Positions 52,026-61,613 of a stretch of DNA of 64,000 nt are shown in pieces. Position 1 is the first letter of the stretch. Each line of letters starts with the position of its first letter. Source of the DNA: Streptomyces specialis (lineage in GTDB: Bacteria > Actinomycetota > Actinomycetes > Streptomycetales > Streptomycetaceae); contig NZ_LN929895.1 in the NCBI RefSeq assembly GCF_001493375.1, positions 62,001 through 126,000 on the forward strand, read 5' to 3'. Below the pieces are notes generated by a model, which was not told the origin of the DNA, ran no database searches, and saw only the letters and a list, made by a program, of their open reading frames with translations. Position numbers and translations under genes: made by a program.

Positions 52026-55000
52026 GTGTTCGAGGACCTCATCGGCCGGGATCACGCCGCGGGGATCCTGCGCGCCGAGATCGCCCGGGCCGACGCCAGC
52101 CACGGCGGCCTGGTGCTCGTCGCCGGGGAGCCCGGCATCGGCAAGACCACGCTCGTCACCGGCGCGGCCGAGGAGGCCAGGAAACGCGGCGCCCTGGTCC
52201 TGGGCGGCTCCTGCTGGGACTCGGAGAACGCCCCGGGCTACTGGCCGTGGACACAGGTCGTCCGCGCGCTGCGCCGGTCGGCCACCGCCGGGGAGTGGTC
52301 GGCGGCCCGGGAGGCGGCGGGCGGCGGGCTGGCCCCCCTGCTCGGGGAGACCGGCCCGCAGCCGGAGACCGGGGACTTCGAGCTGTACGACGCGGTGACG
52401 ACCGCGCTGGTCACCGTCTCCCACCACCGGCCGGTCGTCGTGGTCCTGGACGACCTGCACTGGGCCGACACCGCCTCGCTGCGGCTGCTGGAGTTCGCCG
52501 CCCAGCACACCTGGTTCGAGCGGCTGCTGCTGGTCGGCACCTACCGCGACGCCGAGGTCGAGCCGGCCGACCACCCGCTGCGCCCGCTGATGATGCCGCT
52601 GGTGGCGCGCGCCACCACCCTGACGCTGACCGGGCTGACGGCCGACGAGGTCGGCGCCCTGATGGCCCGCACGGTCGGCCGCGCGCCGGACCCGGACCTG
52701 CTCGCCGAGGTGCACCGCCGCACCGGCGGCAACCCGTTCTTCGTGGAGCAGACCGCCCGGCTCTGGCACAGCGGCGGCGCCGTCACCGCCATCCCGCCCG
52801 GCGTCGGCGACGCGGTACGGCGGCGGCTCGGCCTGCTGCCGGAGCGGGTGGTGTGGCTGCTGACCGGCGCGGCCGTGCTCGGCCGCGAGTTCCACCGGCA
52901 GGTGCTCGCCGCGGCGCCCGGGGCGAGCGCCGCCGAGGTGGACCGGCTGCTCGGGCACGCCGTGGCCGCCCGCCTGGTCACGCAGCGCGGCGGGGGCCGC
53001 TTCGCCTTCGCGCACGATCTGGGGCGCGAGACGCTCCACGACACGCTCGACGAGGACGAGGTGCGCCGCCGGCACGCCGCGGTGGTCCGGGCCCTGGACC
53101 GCGCCCCGGCGCTCGCGGACCGCGTCCCGCCCGCCGACCTCGCCCGTCACGCCCACCTGGCCGGGCCCGAGCTGGACCCGGCCCGCACCCTGGAGCTGCT
53201 ACGGGCCGCCGTGGACGACGCGAGCGGACGGATCGCGTTCGAGGAGGCGCTCGGCCACCACCGCCGCGCCTACGAGCTGGCCGCCGCCGTCGATCCCCGC
53301 CGGCGCGTCCTGATCGGCCTGGAGTTCGCCCACGAGCTGTGGCACGCCCGCGCCCGGCAGGAGTCCCTGCGGATCTTCGACGAGGTGGTGAGCGAGGCCC
53401 GTGCCCTGGACGACCCGGGGCTGCTGGCGCGGGTGGCGCTCTCGGTGTTCCGCGCCCAGGGCCCCGGGTTCCACGGCGAACTCGGGCCGCTCAAGGCCGC
53501 GTTGATCACCGAGGCCCACCACCGGATGGGCGGCGGGACGGGACCGGCTCCCGCCGTGGGCGAACCGGCCGCCGTGGAACGGCTCGCCCGCGAACTCGCC
53601 GTCAGGTCCGCCGTGCTGGCCCGGCGCGGCCAGGACGACGACGCCCTCGCGTTCAGCCTCTGGGCCCGCCACGACGCGATCTGGGGGCCGGGCACCGCGG
53701 CCGAACGCGAGGCGCTGACCGACGAGATGCTCCTGCTGGCCCGCCGCAGGGGCGACCACGAGCTGGAGCACTTCGCGGCCTCGCTGCGCTGGGTCGCGCT
53801 GCTCGAACAGGGCGCCCCCCGCTCCCTCGACCAGCTCGGCGAGTTCATCGCGACGGTGGACCGGCTGGCGCTGCCGCGCTACCGCCTCTCCTCCATCGTC
53901 GACCAGTGCCTCATCGCCATCATCCAGGGCCGCTTCGCGCACGCCGCGGCGCTCCGGGAGGAGGTGCTCGCGATCGGGACCGGCCACGAACACGTCGAGG
54001 ACTACCTCCAGTACGACCACCACCTGCGCTGGACCATGCTCCAGGCCCAGGGCCGGTTCGACGAACTCGACGCGTTCCACCGGTCGCTGACCAAGCGGGA
54101 CTACCCGCACCCCGAGCTGCTGGAGGGCGTCACCGCGGCCCAGAAGGGCGACGCCGCGACCGCGCTGCGGCTGCTGGACGTCGCCGAGGACGTGGACTAC
54201 CCGTCGTACGTCGAGGCGCTGTGGCTGCGGTTCCAGGCGCAGGCCGCGGCGGCGTCCCGCGATCCCGTGCTGTGCGCGCGGGCCAGGGACGCGCTCGCGC
54301 CGTTCACCGATCAGTGGGCGGTGTCGCTGTTCGGCTTCGACATCAGCGGCCCGATGGTGCTCTGGTCGGCGGTGCTCGACGCCGCCGAGGAACGCTGGGA
54401 CGCGGCCGTCGCCGGGTTCACCGCCGCCGCCCGCTCGGCCGACCGGCTGCGGGCGCGCACCTGGTCCGTCGAGGCCCGTTCCCACCTCGCCCGCGCGCTG
54501 CTGGCGCGTGGCGCGCCCGGCGACGCGGACGCCGCGGCGGCCCTGTCGAACGAGGTCGCCCGCGAGGCCGACGAGCTGGGCATGCGCCACATCGCGGCCC
54601 GCGTCGCCCGGATCGGCCCCCCGGCCGGCCCCGCCGGCGCGCCCCCTCCGCGCGCCGGACGGGCCGGACCGGCCGAACGGACCGGTGACACGTTCCGCTT
54701 CGACGGGACCGTGTGGAACCTGACCTACGCCGGGCGCACCGTCCACATGCCCGACGCCAAGGGCCTGCGCGACCTGCACACGCTGCTCGGCCACCCCGGC
54801 ACCGACATCCCCGCCGCCCGGCTGCTGAGCCCCGGAGGTGCCCGGCCGCTCGGCGGCGATCCGGTGCTGGACGACGAGGCCAAGGCCCGCTACCGCAAGC
54901 ACCTGGAGCTGCTGGACACCGAGATCGACCGCGCCGCCGAGACCGGCGACGACGCCCGCGCCGCCGAGCTGGACCGCGAACGGGCCGCGCTGCTGGACGA

Positions 55001-55217
55001 GTTGCGCGCAGCCGCCGGGCTCGGCGGGCGCGACCGCCGGCTGGGTGACGAGGCGGAACGCGCCCGGAAGACGGTCACCGCCCGCATCCGCGACACCCTC
55101 CGCCGCCTGGACCGGCGCCACCCCGAACTCGCCGCCCACCTGCGGGCGACCGTCACCACCGGGACGATGTGCGCCTACCGGCCCGGCCGCGACCAGGGCA
55201 GTCACTTCCGGTTGTAG
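52026..55217 (+). CDS. Large STAND-type AAA ATPase with TPR-like repeats and a non-LuxR C-terminal domain
   Basis: 1063 aa from GTG 52026. N-terminal NTPase: GEPGIGKTTLV (34-44, Walker A), VVVVLDDLHWAD (about 137-148, Walker B), TYRDAEVEPADHPLRPL. Then helical repeat region (about 380-870). Relatives often end in a LuxR HTH; here the end reads WNLTYAGRTVHMPDAKGLRD, LHTLLGHPGTDIPAARLL, a long charged helix pair (RYRKHLELLDTEIDRAAETG) and ARKTVTARIRDTLRRLDRRH. This C-terminal module occurs, as I recall, in other streptomycete ATPases and may bind DNA or RNA. It overlaps the ABC permease end by 16 bp, convergent. Confidence 0.88.
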   Translation: MFEDLIGRDHAAGILRAEIARADASHGGLVLVAGEPGIGKTTLVTGAAEEARKRGALVLGGSCWDSENAPGYWPWTQVVRALRRSATAGEWSAAREAAGGGLAPLLGETGPQPETGDFELYDAVTTALVTVSHHRPVVVVLDDLHWADTASLRLLEFAAQHTWFERLLLVGTYRDAEVEPADHPLRPLMMPLVARATTLTLTGLTADEVGALMARTVGRAPDPDLLAEVHRRTGGNPFFVEQTARLWHSGGAVTAIPPGVGDAVRRRLGLLPERVVWLLTGAAVLGREFHRQVLAAAPGASAAEVDRLLGHAVAARLVTQRGGGRFAFAHDLGRETLHDTLDEDEVRRRHAAVVRALDRAPALADRVPPADLARHAHLAGPELDPARTLELLRAAVDDASGRIAFEEALGHHRRAYELAAAVDPRRRVLIGLEFAHELWHARARQESLRIFDEVVSEARALDDPGLLARVALSVFRAQGPGFHGELGPLKAALITEAHHRMGGGTGPAPAVGEPAAVERLARELAVRSAVLARRGQDDDALAFSLWARHDAIWGPGTAAEREALTDEMLLLARRRGDHELEHFAASLRWVALLEQGAPRSLDQLGEFIATVDRLALPRYRLSSIVDQCLIAIIQGRFAHAAALREEVLAIGTGHEHVEDYLQYDHHLRWTMLQAQGRFDELDAFHRSLTKRDYPHPELLEGVTAAQKGDAATALRLLDVAEDVDYPSYVEALWLRFQAQAAAASRDPVLCARARDALAPFTDQWAVSLFGFDISGPMVLWSAVLDAAEERWDAAVAGFTAAARSADRLRARTWSVEARSHLARALLARGAPGDADAAAALSNEVAREADELGMRHIAARVARIGPPAGPAGAPPPRAGRAGPAERTGDTFRFDGTVWNLTYAGRTVHMPDAKGLRDLHTLLGHPGTDIPAARLLSPGGARPLGGDPVLDDEAKARYRKHLELLDTEIDRAAETGDDARAAELDRERAALLDELRAAAGLGGRDRRLGDEAERARKTVTARIRDTLRRLDRRHPELAAHLRATVTTGTMCAYRPGRDQGSHFRL

Positions 55218-56068
55218 AGCCGCATGGTCAGCGTGCCGAACACGGCCACCAGCACCGCGCTCGCCACCAGCACCCAGCCGATCTCGCCCACGTCGGTGCT
55301 GCCGTCCATCATCCCGCGCGCCGCCGCCACCAGGTGCGTCACCGGGTTGACGTCCACGAACGCCTCCAGCCAGCCCGGCATCGTCGCCGGCTCGACCAGG
55401 ATGTTGCTCAGGAAGGTCAGCGGGAACAGCACCATCATGCTGGTGCCCATGACGGACTTCTCCGAGCGCAGCAGCAGCCCGAACATCGTCCAGATCCACG
55501 AGAACGCGAACGAGAACACCACCAGCAGTGCGATCGCCCCGACCACGCCCACCACGCCGCCGTCCGGCCGGTAGCCCATGATCAGGCCCACGACCAGGAT
55601 CACCACGGACGCCGTGGTGTAACGGAAGGCGTCGCCCAGCAGGTACCCGACCATCGCGGCGGGCCGCCACACGGGCAGGGTCCGGAAGCGGTCGAAGACA
55701 CCCTTCGTGATGTCGTTGTTGACCGCGACCCCCGTGTACATCGTGGTCATGACCACGCTCATCACCATGATGCCGGGCAGCAGGTACTGGAGATACTCAC
55801 CGGTCGATCCGGCGAGCGCGCCCCCGAACAGGTAGGTGAACATCAGCGTCATCATGATCGGGAAGATGGTCACGTCGAAAAGCTGCTCCGGGACGTGCTT
55901 GATCTTCAGCATCGCCCGCCAGCCGAAGGTGATCGAGGCGGACAGCGCGCTGGGCCGCGACGGGCGCTGCCCCTTCGCCAGAACGGCCTGGAGCGCGTCG
56001 GCCGCCGGTATGTAGTGCTCGTCGGCGGCCTCGTCGGCCTCCGCCTTCTTCTTCGTCGCGGTGGTCAT
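55202..56068 (-). CDS. ABC-2 type transporter permease (DrrB-like)
   Basis: 288 aa from ATG 56068, whose ATGA overlaps the ATPase stop. Six helices, with [73 protein letters not shown] and [31 protein letters not shown], matching ABC2_membrane/DrrB exporters. With the ATPase it should export a drug or lipid. Confidence 0.93.
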   Translation of the reverse strand: MTTATKKKAEADEAADEHYIPAADALQAVLAKGQRPSRPSALSASITFGWRAMLKIKHVPEQLFDVTIFPIMMTLMFTYLFGGALAGSTGEYLQYLLPGIMVMSVVMTTMYTGVAVNNDITKGVFDRFRTLPVWRPAAMVGYLLGDAFRYTTASVVILVVGLIMGYRPDGGVVGVVGAIALLVVFSFAFSWIWTMFGLLLRSEKSVMGTSMMVLFPLTFLSNILVEPATMPGWLEAFVDVNPVTHLVAAARGMMDGSTDVGEIGWVLVASAVLVAVFGTLTMRLYNRK

Positions 56069-57060
56069 GCCACGGCCTCCTGCTTCTTCCCGGTCTTCTT
56101 CTCGGTCAGGGTGAGGAACACCTCGTCCAGGCTCGGCTGGCCCAGCGAGAAGTCGTCGACGGTGATGCCCGCCGCGGCCAGCTCCGCGAGGGCCCGCGAC
56201 GCCAGCTCGGCCGGGCCGGCGGTGCTGTCCTGCGGCAGGAGCCGCGCGGTCAGCGCCACCGGGTCCGCCTCGATCCGCACGGACGTCCGCAGCGCTCCCG
56301 CCAGCAGCCGCTGGGCCTCCGGGCGCTGCCGCCCGTCCCGCAGCCGCACATGGACCGCGCCGGAGCCCACCGACGACTTCAGCTCGCCCGGCGTGCCCTC
56401 CGCGATCACCCTGCCGTTGTCGATGACGGCTATCCGCCCGGCCAACTGGTCGGCCTCCTCCAGGTACTGCGTGGTGAGCAGCACCGTGGTGCCCTGCGCG
56501 ACGACGGCCCGCACGATCTCCCACACCTGGTTGCGGCTGCGGGGGTCGAGGCCCGTGGTGGGCTCGTCCAGGAACAGCAGGTCCGGCGTGTTGAGGATGC
56601 TGGCCGCGATGTCGAGGCGCCGCCGCATGCCGCCGGAGTACGTCTTCACCTGCCGCCCGGCCGCCTCGGTCAGCCCGAATGCGTCCAGCAGCCGCGCCGC
56701 CCGCTCCCCGGCCGCCGCCTTGCGGTGCCCGAGCAGCCGCGCGAGCAGCACCAGGTTCTCCGTGCCGGTCAGGTCCTCGTCCACCGACGCGTACTGCCCG
56801 GTCAGGCTCACCCGGCCGCGCACGGCGTCGGCCTGGCGCACGACATCGAGGCCGAACACGCGGGCCTGGCCGCCGTCGGGGCGGAGCAGGGTGGCGAGCA
56901 TCTTGACCGTGGTCGTCTTGCCCGCGCCGTTCGGCCCGAGCACCCCGTAGACCGTGCCGGCCGGGACCGTCAGGTCCACGCCGTCCACGGCCCGTTTCTC
57001 ACCGAATGTCTTGACGAGTCCGACGGTCTCGATCGCCGGCTCGCCGCTGCGCGCGCTCAT
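56065..57060 (-). CDS. ABC transporter ATPase (DrrA-like)
   Basis: 331 aa from ATG 57060. Walker [16 protein letters not shown]-loop [14 protein letters not shown], signature [13 protein letters not shown], Walker [18 protein letters not shown]-loop-like [13 protein letters not shown]. The C-terminal part [17 protein letters not shown] is the DrrA-type tail. Pairs with the permease. Resistance or lipid export is likely; the neighbouring STAND ATPase may regulate it, which is inference. Confidence 0.95.
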   Translation of the reverse strand: MSARSGEPAIETVGLVKTFGEKRAVDGVDLTVPAGTVYGVLGPNGAGKTTTVKMLATLLRPDGGQARVFGLDVVRQADAVRGRVSLTGQYASVDEDLTGTENLVLLARLLGHRKAAAGERAARLLDAFGLTEAAGRQVKTYSGGMRRRLDIAASILNTPDLLFLDEPTTGLDPRSRNQVWEIVRAVVAQGTTVLLTTQYLEEADQLAGRIAVIDNGRVIAEGTPGELKSSVGSGAVHVRLRDGRQRPEAQRLLAGALRTSVRIEADPVALTARLLPQDSTAGPAELASRALAELAAAGITVDDFSLGQPSLDEVFLTLTEKKTGKKQEAVA

Positions 57061-57241
57061 CTTCTCTCCTCCGGATCCGCTCTCCCGGGTAGACCCCGGA
57101 GGCCGCCGGAACTCATCGCCCCGCCCGGTCCTTCTTTCACCCTCTGGGCGCGAGACGGGAACCAGCGGTCGCGAGACCGGATCTGGCGAACGGCGGAAGA
57201 GCGGCGGGACCGGCGAACCGGCGGAAGAGCGGCGGGCGGCG

Positions 57242-57448
57242 CTACTCGTGCGGAGGCGCGCAGCGGGGGAACGCCTGGCAGGCGTAGCCGCGGCCCTTGC
57301 AGTGCCAGCAGTCGTGCGGCGCGGCCACCCCCTGGGCGCGCCCGGAGGCGGGGAGGTACAGCGTCTCGCGGAACTCGACGCGCTGCCCGGTGCACGCCTG
57401 GCACTGGCGGTGCGGCCCGGCGCACTCGTCCCTGTCGGGTGGGCCCAT
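57242..57448 (-). CDS. Small Cys-rich zinc-finger-like protein
   Basis: 68 aa from ATG 57448. [14 protein letters not shown] then [17 protein letters not shown]: CxxC and CxxCxGxG-like motifs as in DnaJ zinc fingers. Such small proteins are common in streptomycetes. Partner unknown. Confidence 0.65.
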   Translation of the reverse strand: MGPPDRDECAGPHRQCQACTGQRVEFRETLYLPASGRAQGVAAPHDCWHCKGRGYACQAFPRCAPPHE

Positions 57449-57506
57449 AGGAGCATCTATACCCCGCCCGGCGGACCCGGCATGCGGCCGGGCCCCCGGG
57501 GGTCGG

Positions 57507-58289
57507 TCACTCGCCGGCGGTGACCCGGATCTTCGACTGCCCGTGCGGCAGTTTCTCCCAGTCGTGCATGAACCGCGCCCGCAGGCCGTGCCGTTCGGCG
57601 AGGGCGACGAGCGTCTCGGTGCGGTAGTAGAAGTCCTCGCGCAGCACGTGGTGTTCGCGGCCCTCGGTGCGGTCGAAGGTGAAGTCGAAGAACCCGCCGG
57701 GCGCCAGCACGCGGCCGACGTGGGCCAGGCACTGGTCGATCACCTCGATCGGGGAGTGTGAGAAGACGCTGTGCGCGTGCACCACGTCGAAGTGGCCGCC
57801 GGGCAGGAAGTCGAAGGTGAGGTCGCCGGTGAGCGTCAGGTGCGGGAGCTTCGGCTGGAGGTCGTAGGTCACCAGCGTCTTCTTGGCGCTGATCAGGATG
57901 TCGGGGGAGATGTCGATGCCGTAGTAGCCGCCCGGGTCGAGGTAGTCGATGAACCGCCAGCCCGCGCGGAGGTTGCCGCAGCCGATGTCGAGCATGCGGT
58001 GTCCCGGCTCCAGACCGTGCCCCTTGAGGTAGTCGAACTGCATCTGCCCCAGCGCCAGCCAGCGTTCCCGCGTCCGGCTGCCGACCGCGACCCCCGGGTC
58101 GCGGGCCGCGTCGGAGGCCATCACCGCGCGGTAGTACGCGACATGGTCGCGGTGCCTCAGCCGCAGCCAGGTGTCGCGGCCCAGGCGCCGCAGGTACGGC
58201 TTGACGCGGGCCGGATTGCGGGCGGCGTAACGGAGCTTGTGGGCGAGGGCGGCCCTGTTCACGGACAGTTTGCGGCGGTCACTGTGCAT
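57507..58289 (-). CDS. Class I SAM-dependent methyltransferase
   Basis: 260 aa from ATG 58289. Motif I MLDIGCGNLRAGWRFIDYL, acidic loop YYGIDISPDILISAK, motif II HFDVVHAHSVFSHSP, motif III VLAPGGFFDFTFDR. The N-terminal 70 residues (LRYAARNPARVKPYLRRLG) are basic. Acts on an unknown small molecule or lipid. Confidence 0.88.
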   Translation of the reverse strand: MHSDRRKLSVNRAALAHKLRYAARNPARVKPYLRRLGRDTWLRLRHRDHVAYYRAVMASDAARDPGVAVGSRTRERWLALGQMQFDYLKGHGLEPGHRMLDIGCGNLRAGWRFIDYLDPGGYYGIDISPDILISAKKTLVTYDLQPKLPHLTLTGDLTFDFLPGGHFDVVHAHSVFSHSPIEVIDQCLAHVGRVLAPGGFFDFTFDRTEGREHHVLREDFYYRTETLVALAERHGLRARFMHDWEKLPHGQSKIRVTAGE

Positions 58290-58469
58290 GACCCCCAGCT
58301 TGCTCCGGATGGCCCACCCCCGGCACGCCGACGCGCGGCCACGGGCCGGTGATCGGCGTGGCGGGAGAGTTGACGCGGCCCGGTCCGGAACCGGTCACCG
58401 GTAGGTTCACGTTGGAACCCCCGGCACGGGGTACGGATACGGCAACGAGAAGCAGGGGTGACGGACGGC

Positions 58470-59006
58470 ATGGCGATGTGGGACAAGATCAAGGACCAGG
58501 CCAAGAGTTTGCAGTCGCGGGGCGCCGGACAGCCGCCCGGTTCGAAGGCGCCGGGCGCCGGCGGCACGAAGGCGCAGCTCGTCAACACGCTCAAGACACA
58601 GCTCACGGCGGTGAAGGCGGAGCTGAAGAGCGGCGCGTTCCGGGACGCCTCCATGGCGATGTGCGCCCTGGTCGCCGCCGCCGACGGGACGGTCGACGCG
58701 ACCGAGCGGCAGCGCGTGGAGACGCTGATCCTCAGCAACGACGTCCTTCAGAACTTCCCGCCGGACACACTGCGTCAGCGCTTCAACAAGCACGCCGACC
58801 AGCTCTCGTCGAACTTCCAGTTCGGCAGGTCGGAGGTCATGCAGGAGATCGCCAAGGTGCAGAAGAAGCCGATGGAGGCGCGGGCGGTGGTCCAGATGGG
58901 CGTCGTCATCGCCGCCGCCGACGGGTACTTCGCGCAGGCCGAGCAGCACGTCATCCGCGAGGTCTGCGCGATGCTGGGCGTCTCCCCCGCCGAGTTCGAC
59001 CTCTGA
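58470..59006 (+). CDS. TerB-like tellurite-resistance family protein
   Basis: 178 aa from ATG 58470 (GTG 58458 is an alternative start). Sequence SGAFRDASMAMCALVAAADG and VDATERQRVETLIL, LSNDVLQNFPPDTLRQRFN, then AVVQMGVVIAAADGYFAQAE with repeated acidic A-A-A-D-G loops, is the TerB fold, a helical calcium-binding-like protein of the ter stress system. Stand-alone here; no other ter genes in the window. Confidence 0.9.
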   Translation: MAMWDKIKDQAKSLQSRGAGQPPGSKAPGAGGTKAQLVNTLKTQLTAVKAELKSGAFRDASMAMCALVAAADGTVDATERQRVETLILSNDVLQNFPPDTLRQRFNKHADQLSSNFQFGRSEVMQEIAKVQKKPMEARAVVQMGVVIAAADGYFAQAEQHVIREVCAMLGVSPAEFDL

Positions 59007-59177
59007 CCGGCCGTCACGGTCCGGCCTTCGCGGACCGGCCTTCACAAGGGTGAAGTCGGGTCGTACCGGGCCGGCTTGACCTGGGTTGACTCGCTTTGAC
59101 GAGACCCTTGCCCCGGGCCGCATCCGGCTTTGCCCTTCATTGCCGGGTGTTTGACCCGGGGCGGGGATCGTGTGCTC

Positions 59178-59687
59178 ATGCGCACCTTCATCCGTGCCCG
59201 CGCGGCGACGGCAGCGGCCGTCAGCGGGCTTCTCATCACCGCGGTGCCGACGGGCGTCCAGGCCGTCACCTCCGCCGGGAGCCACGGCCACAACCCGACC
59301 AAGCAGGAGATCCGGGCCCTGTTCACCACGTGGAACGAGGCACTGGAGAGCGGCGACGCCGAGCAGGTCGCCGCCCTGTACGCGCCGCAGGCGGTGCTGG
59401 AGCCGACCCTGTCCAACGTCATCCGCCACGATCACGACGGGATCCTGGACTACTTCGAGCACTTCCTGCTCCAGGACCCGTCCGGCGAGATCAACGAGTC
59501 CTACGTCGAGATCCTCGGCCATGACGCGGCGGTCGACTCCGGCAGCTACACGTTCCACCTCACCGACCCGGCGACCGGAGAGCGGTACGACTTCACCGCC
59601 CGCTACACGTTCGTCTACGAGCGGAACAAGCACACCGGGGAGTGGCTGATCGTCGATCACCACTCCTCGGCGACGCCGCCGAGCTGA
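59178..59687 (+). CDS. Secreted SgcJ/SnoaL-like (NTF2-fold) protein
   Basis: 169 aa from ATG 59178. Signal peptide 1-30 (ARAATAAAVSGLLITAVPTG). Mature fold EIRALFTTWNEALESGDAEQ, VAALYAPQAVLEPTLSN, DGILDYFEHFLLQDPSGEIN, GEWLIVDHHSSATP, close to the SgcJ/CaMKII-association domain. Exported; no enzyme activity can be assigned. Confidence 0.85.
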   Translation: MRTFIRARAATAAAVSGLLITAVPTGVQAVTSAGSHGHNPTKQEIRALFTTWNEALESGDAEQVAALYAPQAVLEPTLSNVIRHDHDGILDYFEHFLLQDPSGEINESYVEILGHDAAVDSGSYTFHLTDPATGERYDFTARYTFVYERNKHTGEWLIVDHHSSATPPS

Positions 59688-59699
59688 CGGCCCGGCGGG

Positions 59700-61505
59700 C
59701 TACTCGGTCGGGGCCGCCTGGGCGGCCTTCGCCCGGCGCGCCGAGTCCCGGATGCTGATGTGGAGCTCCCGCAGGCGGCTTTCGTCCACCTCACCGGGGG
59801 CTCCCATCAGCAGGTCCTGGGCGTTGCCGTTGAGCGGGAAGGCGATCGTCTCGCGGATGTTCGGCTCGTCGGCCAGCAGCATCACGATGCGGTCCACGCC
59901 CGGGGCGATCCCGCCGTGCGGCGGGGCGCCGAAGCGGAACGCCCGCAGCATGCCGCCGAATTCGCGCTCCACGTCCTCCCGGCTGTACCCGGCGATCTCG
60001 AACGCCTTGTACATGACGTCGGGTTCGTGGTTCCTGATGGCGCCCGAGGACAGCTCCACACCGTTGCAGACGATGTCGTACTGCCAGGCCAGCACGTCCA
60101 GCGGGTCCTTGCTCTCCAGCGCGGCGAGGCCGCCCTGCGGCATGGAGAACGGGTTGTGGGAGAACTCGACGGCGCCCGTCTCCTCGTTCCGCTCGTACAT
60201 CGGGAAGTCGACGATCCAGCAGAAACGGAAGACGTTCTCCTCGAACTGCCCGGCGCGGCGCGCGGCTTCGACGCGGACGGCGCCCATGACGCGCGAGACC
60301 TGGTCGAAGTCGCCGGCGCCGAAGAACACGGCGGTGCCCGGTCCCGCGTCGAGCCGGCCGAGCAGCGCGGTGACATCGCTCTCGGTGAGGAACTTGGCGA
60401 TCGGTCCGGTCAGCGACCGGTCCTCGCCGACCCGCACCCACGCCAGGCCCTGGGCGCCCTGCTCCACGGCGAACTCGCCGAGCTGGTCGAAGAACCGCCG
60501 CGGCTGCCCGGCCGTGTCCGGCACGGCCAGCGCCCGGACGTGCTTGCCGGCGAACGCCTTGAAGCCGGAGCCGGCGAAGATGTCGGAGACGTCGGTCAGT
60601 TCGAGCTTGGCCCGCAGATCGGGCTTGTCCGAGCCGTACTTGACCATCGCCTCGCGGAACGGGATGCGCGGGAACGGCGAGGTGACGTGGCGTCCGCCGC
60701 CGAACTCCTCGAACAGCTCGGTCATCACCTTCTCGATGACCTGGAAGACGTCCTCCTGCTCGACGAAGCTCATCTCCATGTCGAGCTGGTAGAACTCGCC
60801 GGGCGACCGGTCGGCCCGCGCGTCCTCGTCGCGGAAGCAGGGCGCGATCTGGAAGTACCGGTCGAAGCCGGCGATCATCAGCAACTGCTTGAACTGCTGC
60901 GGCGCCTGGGGCAGCGCGTAGAACTCGCCGGGGTGGAGCCGCGACGGCACCAGGAAGTCGCGCGCGCCCTCGGGGGAGGTGGCGGACAGGATCGGGGTGG
61001 CCAGCTCGGTGAAGCCCTCGGCCGTCATCTTGGCGCGGATCGCGCCGATCACAGCGGAGCGCAGCATGATGTTGCGGTGCATCCGCTCGCGGCGCAGGTC
61101 GAGGAAGCGGTACTCCAGGCGGCGTTCCTCGTTGACGCCGTCCTCGGCGTTGATGGTGAACGGCAGCGGGTCGGCGGCGCCGAGCACCTCCACGTCGGCG
61201 ACCTCGACCTCGATCTCGCCGGTGGCCAGCTCGGGGTTGATGTTCTCCTCGCCGCGTCCGACGACATGTCCGTCGACGCGGATCACGGTCTCCTTGGAGA
61301 GCGAGCCGAGCCGCTCGCCGACCGCTTCGCCGCCCGGTGTGTCGGGGCGGACGACGAGCTGCACGACGCCGTGGTGGTCACGGAGATCGATGAAGAGGAT
61401 GCCGCCCAGGTTCCGCCGGTTGTGCAGCCATCCCGAGAGCCGGACATCCTTGCCGATGTCCGCGGGGCGCAGCTCACCGCAGGTGTGGGACCGGTACCGA
61501 TGCAT
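59700..61505 (-). CDS. aspS: Aspartyl-tRNA synthetase
   Basis: 601 aa from ATG 61505, normal length for the bacterial type. OB anticodon domain (1-105), class II motif 1 ([15 protein letters not shown]), motif 2 ([20 protein letters not shown], then [10 protein letters not shown]), GAD insertion (about 290-415) and motif 3 ([14 protein letters not shown]). It attaches Asp to tRNA-Asp; whether it also charges tRNA-Asn cannot be read from sequence. Single-gene unit, convergent with the SnoaL-like gene. Confidence 0.97.
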   Translation of the reverse strand: MHRYRSHTCGELRPADIGKDVRLSGWLHNRRNLGGILFIDLRDHHGVVQLVVRPDTPGGEAVGERLGSLSKETVIRVDGHVVGRGEENINPELATGEIEVEVADVEVLGAADPLPFTINAEDGVNEERRLEYRFLDLRRERMHRNIMLRSAVIGAIRAKMTAEGFTELATPILSATSPEGARDFLVPSRLHPGEFYALPQAPQQFKQLLMIAGFDRYFQIAPCFRDEDARADRSPGEFYQLDMEMSFVEQEDVFQVIEKVMTELFEEFGGGRHVTSPFPRIPFREAMVKYGSDKPDLRAKLELTDVSDIFAGSGFKAFAGKHVRALAVPDTAGQPRRFFDQLGEFAVEQGAQGLAWVRVGEDRSLTGPIAKFLTESDVTALLGRLDAGPGTAVFFGAGDFDQVSRVMGAVRVEAARRAGQFEENVFRFCWIVDFPMYERNEETGAVEFSHNPFSMPQGGLAALESKDPLDVLAWQYDIVCNGVELSSGAIRNHEPDVMYKAFEIAGYSREDVEREFGGMLRAFRFGAPPHGGIAPGVDRIVMLLADEPNIRETIAFPLNGNAQDLLMGAPGEVDESRLRELHISIRDSARRAKAAQAAPTE

Positions 61506-61613
61506 CGTACTTCCAAGTCGTCGACACGGGTTCGTGGTGGTCGTGCCTCAGACTACCGTCCTGGCCCAGTCCTGCTCGTCGCGCGCCGATTTATGGACAT
61601 ACAGTACGAAGAT

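Noticed and set aside
59760..61613. Upstream extension of the SpoIIE phosphatase frame to about 1328 codons
   Set aside because: The extension lies antisense to aspS and has no domain; the PAS region begins at 61614 with a plausible start.
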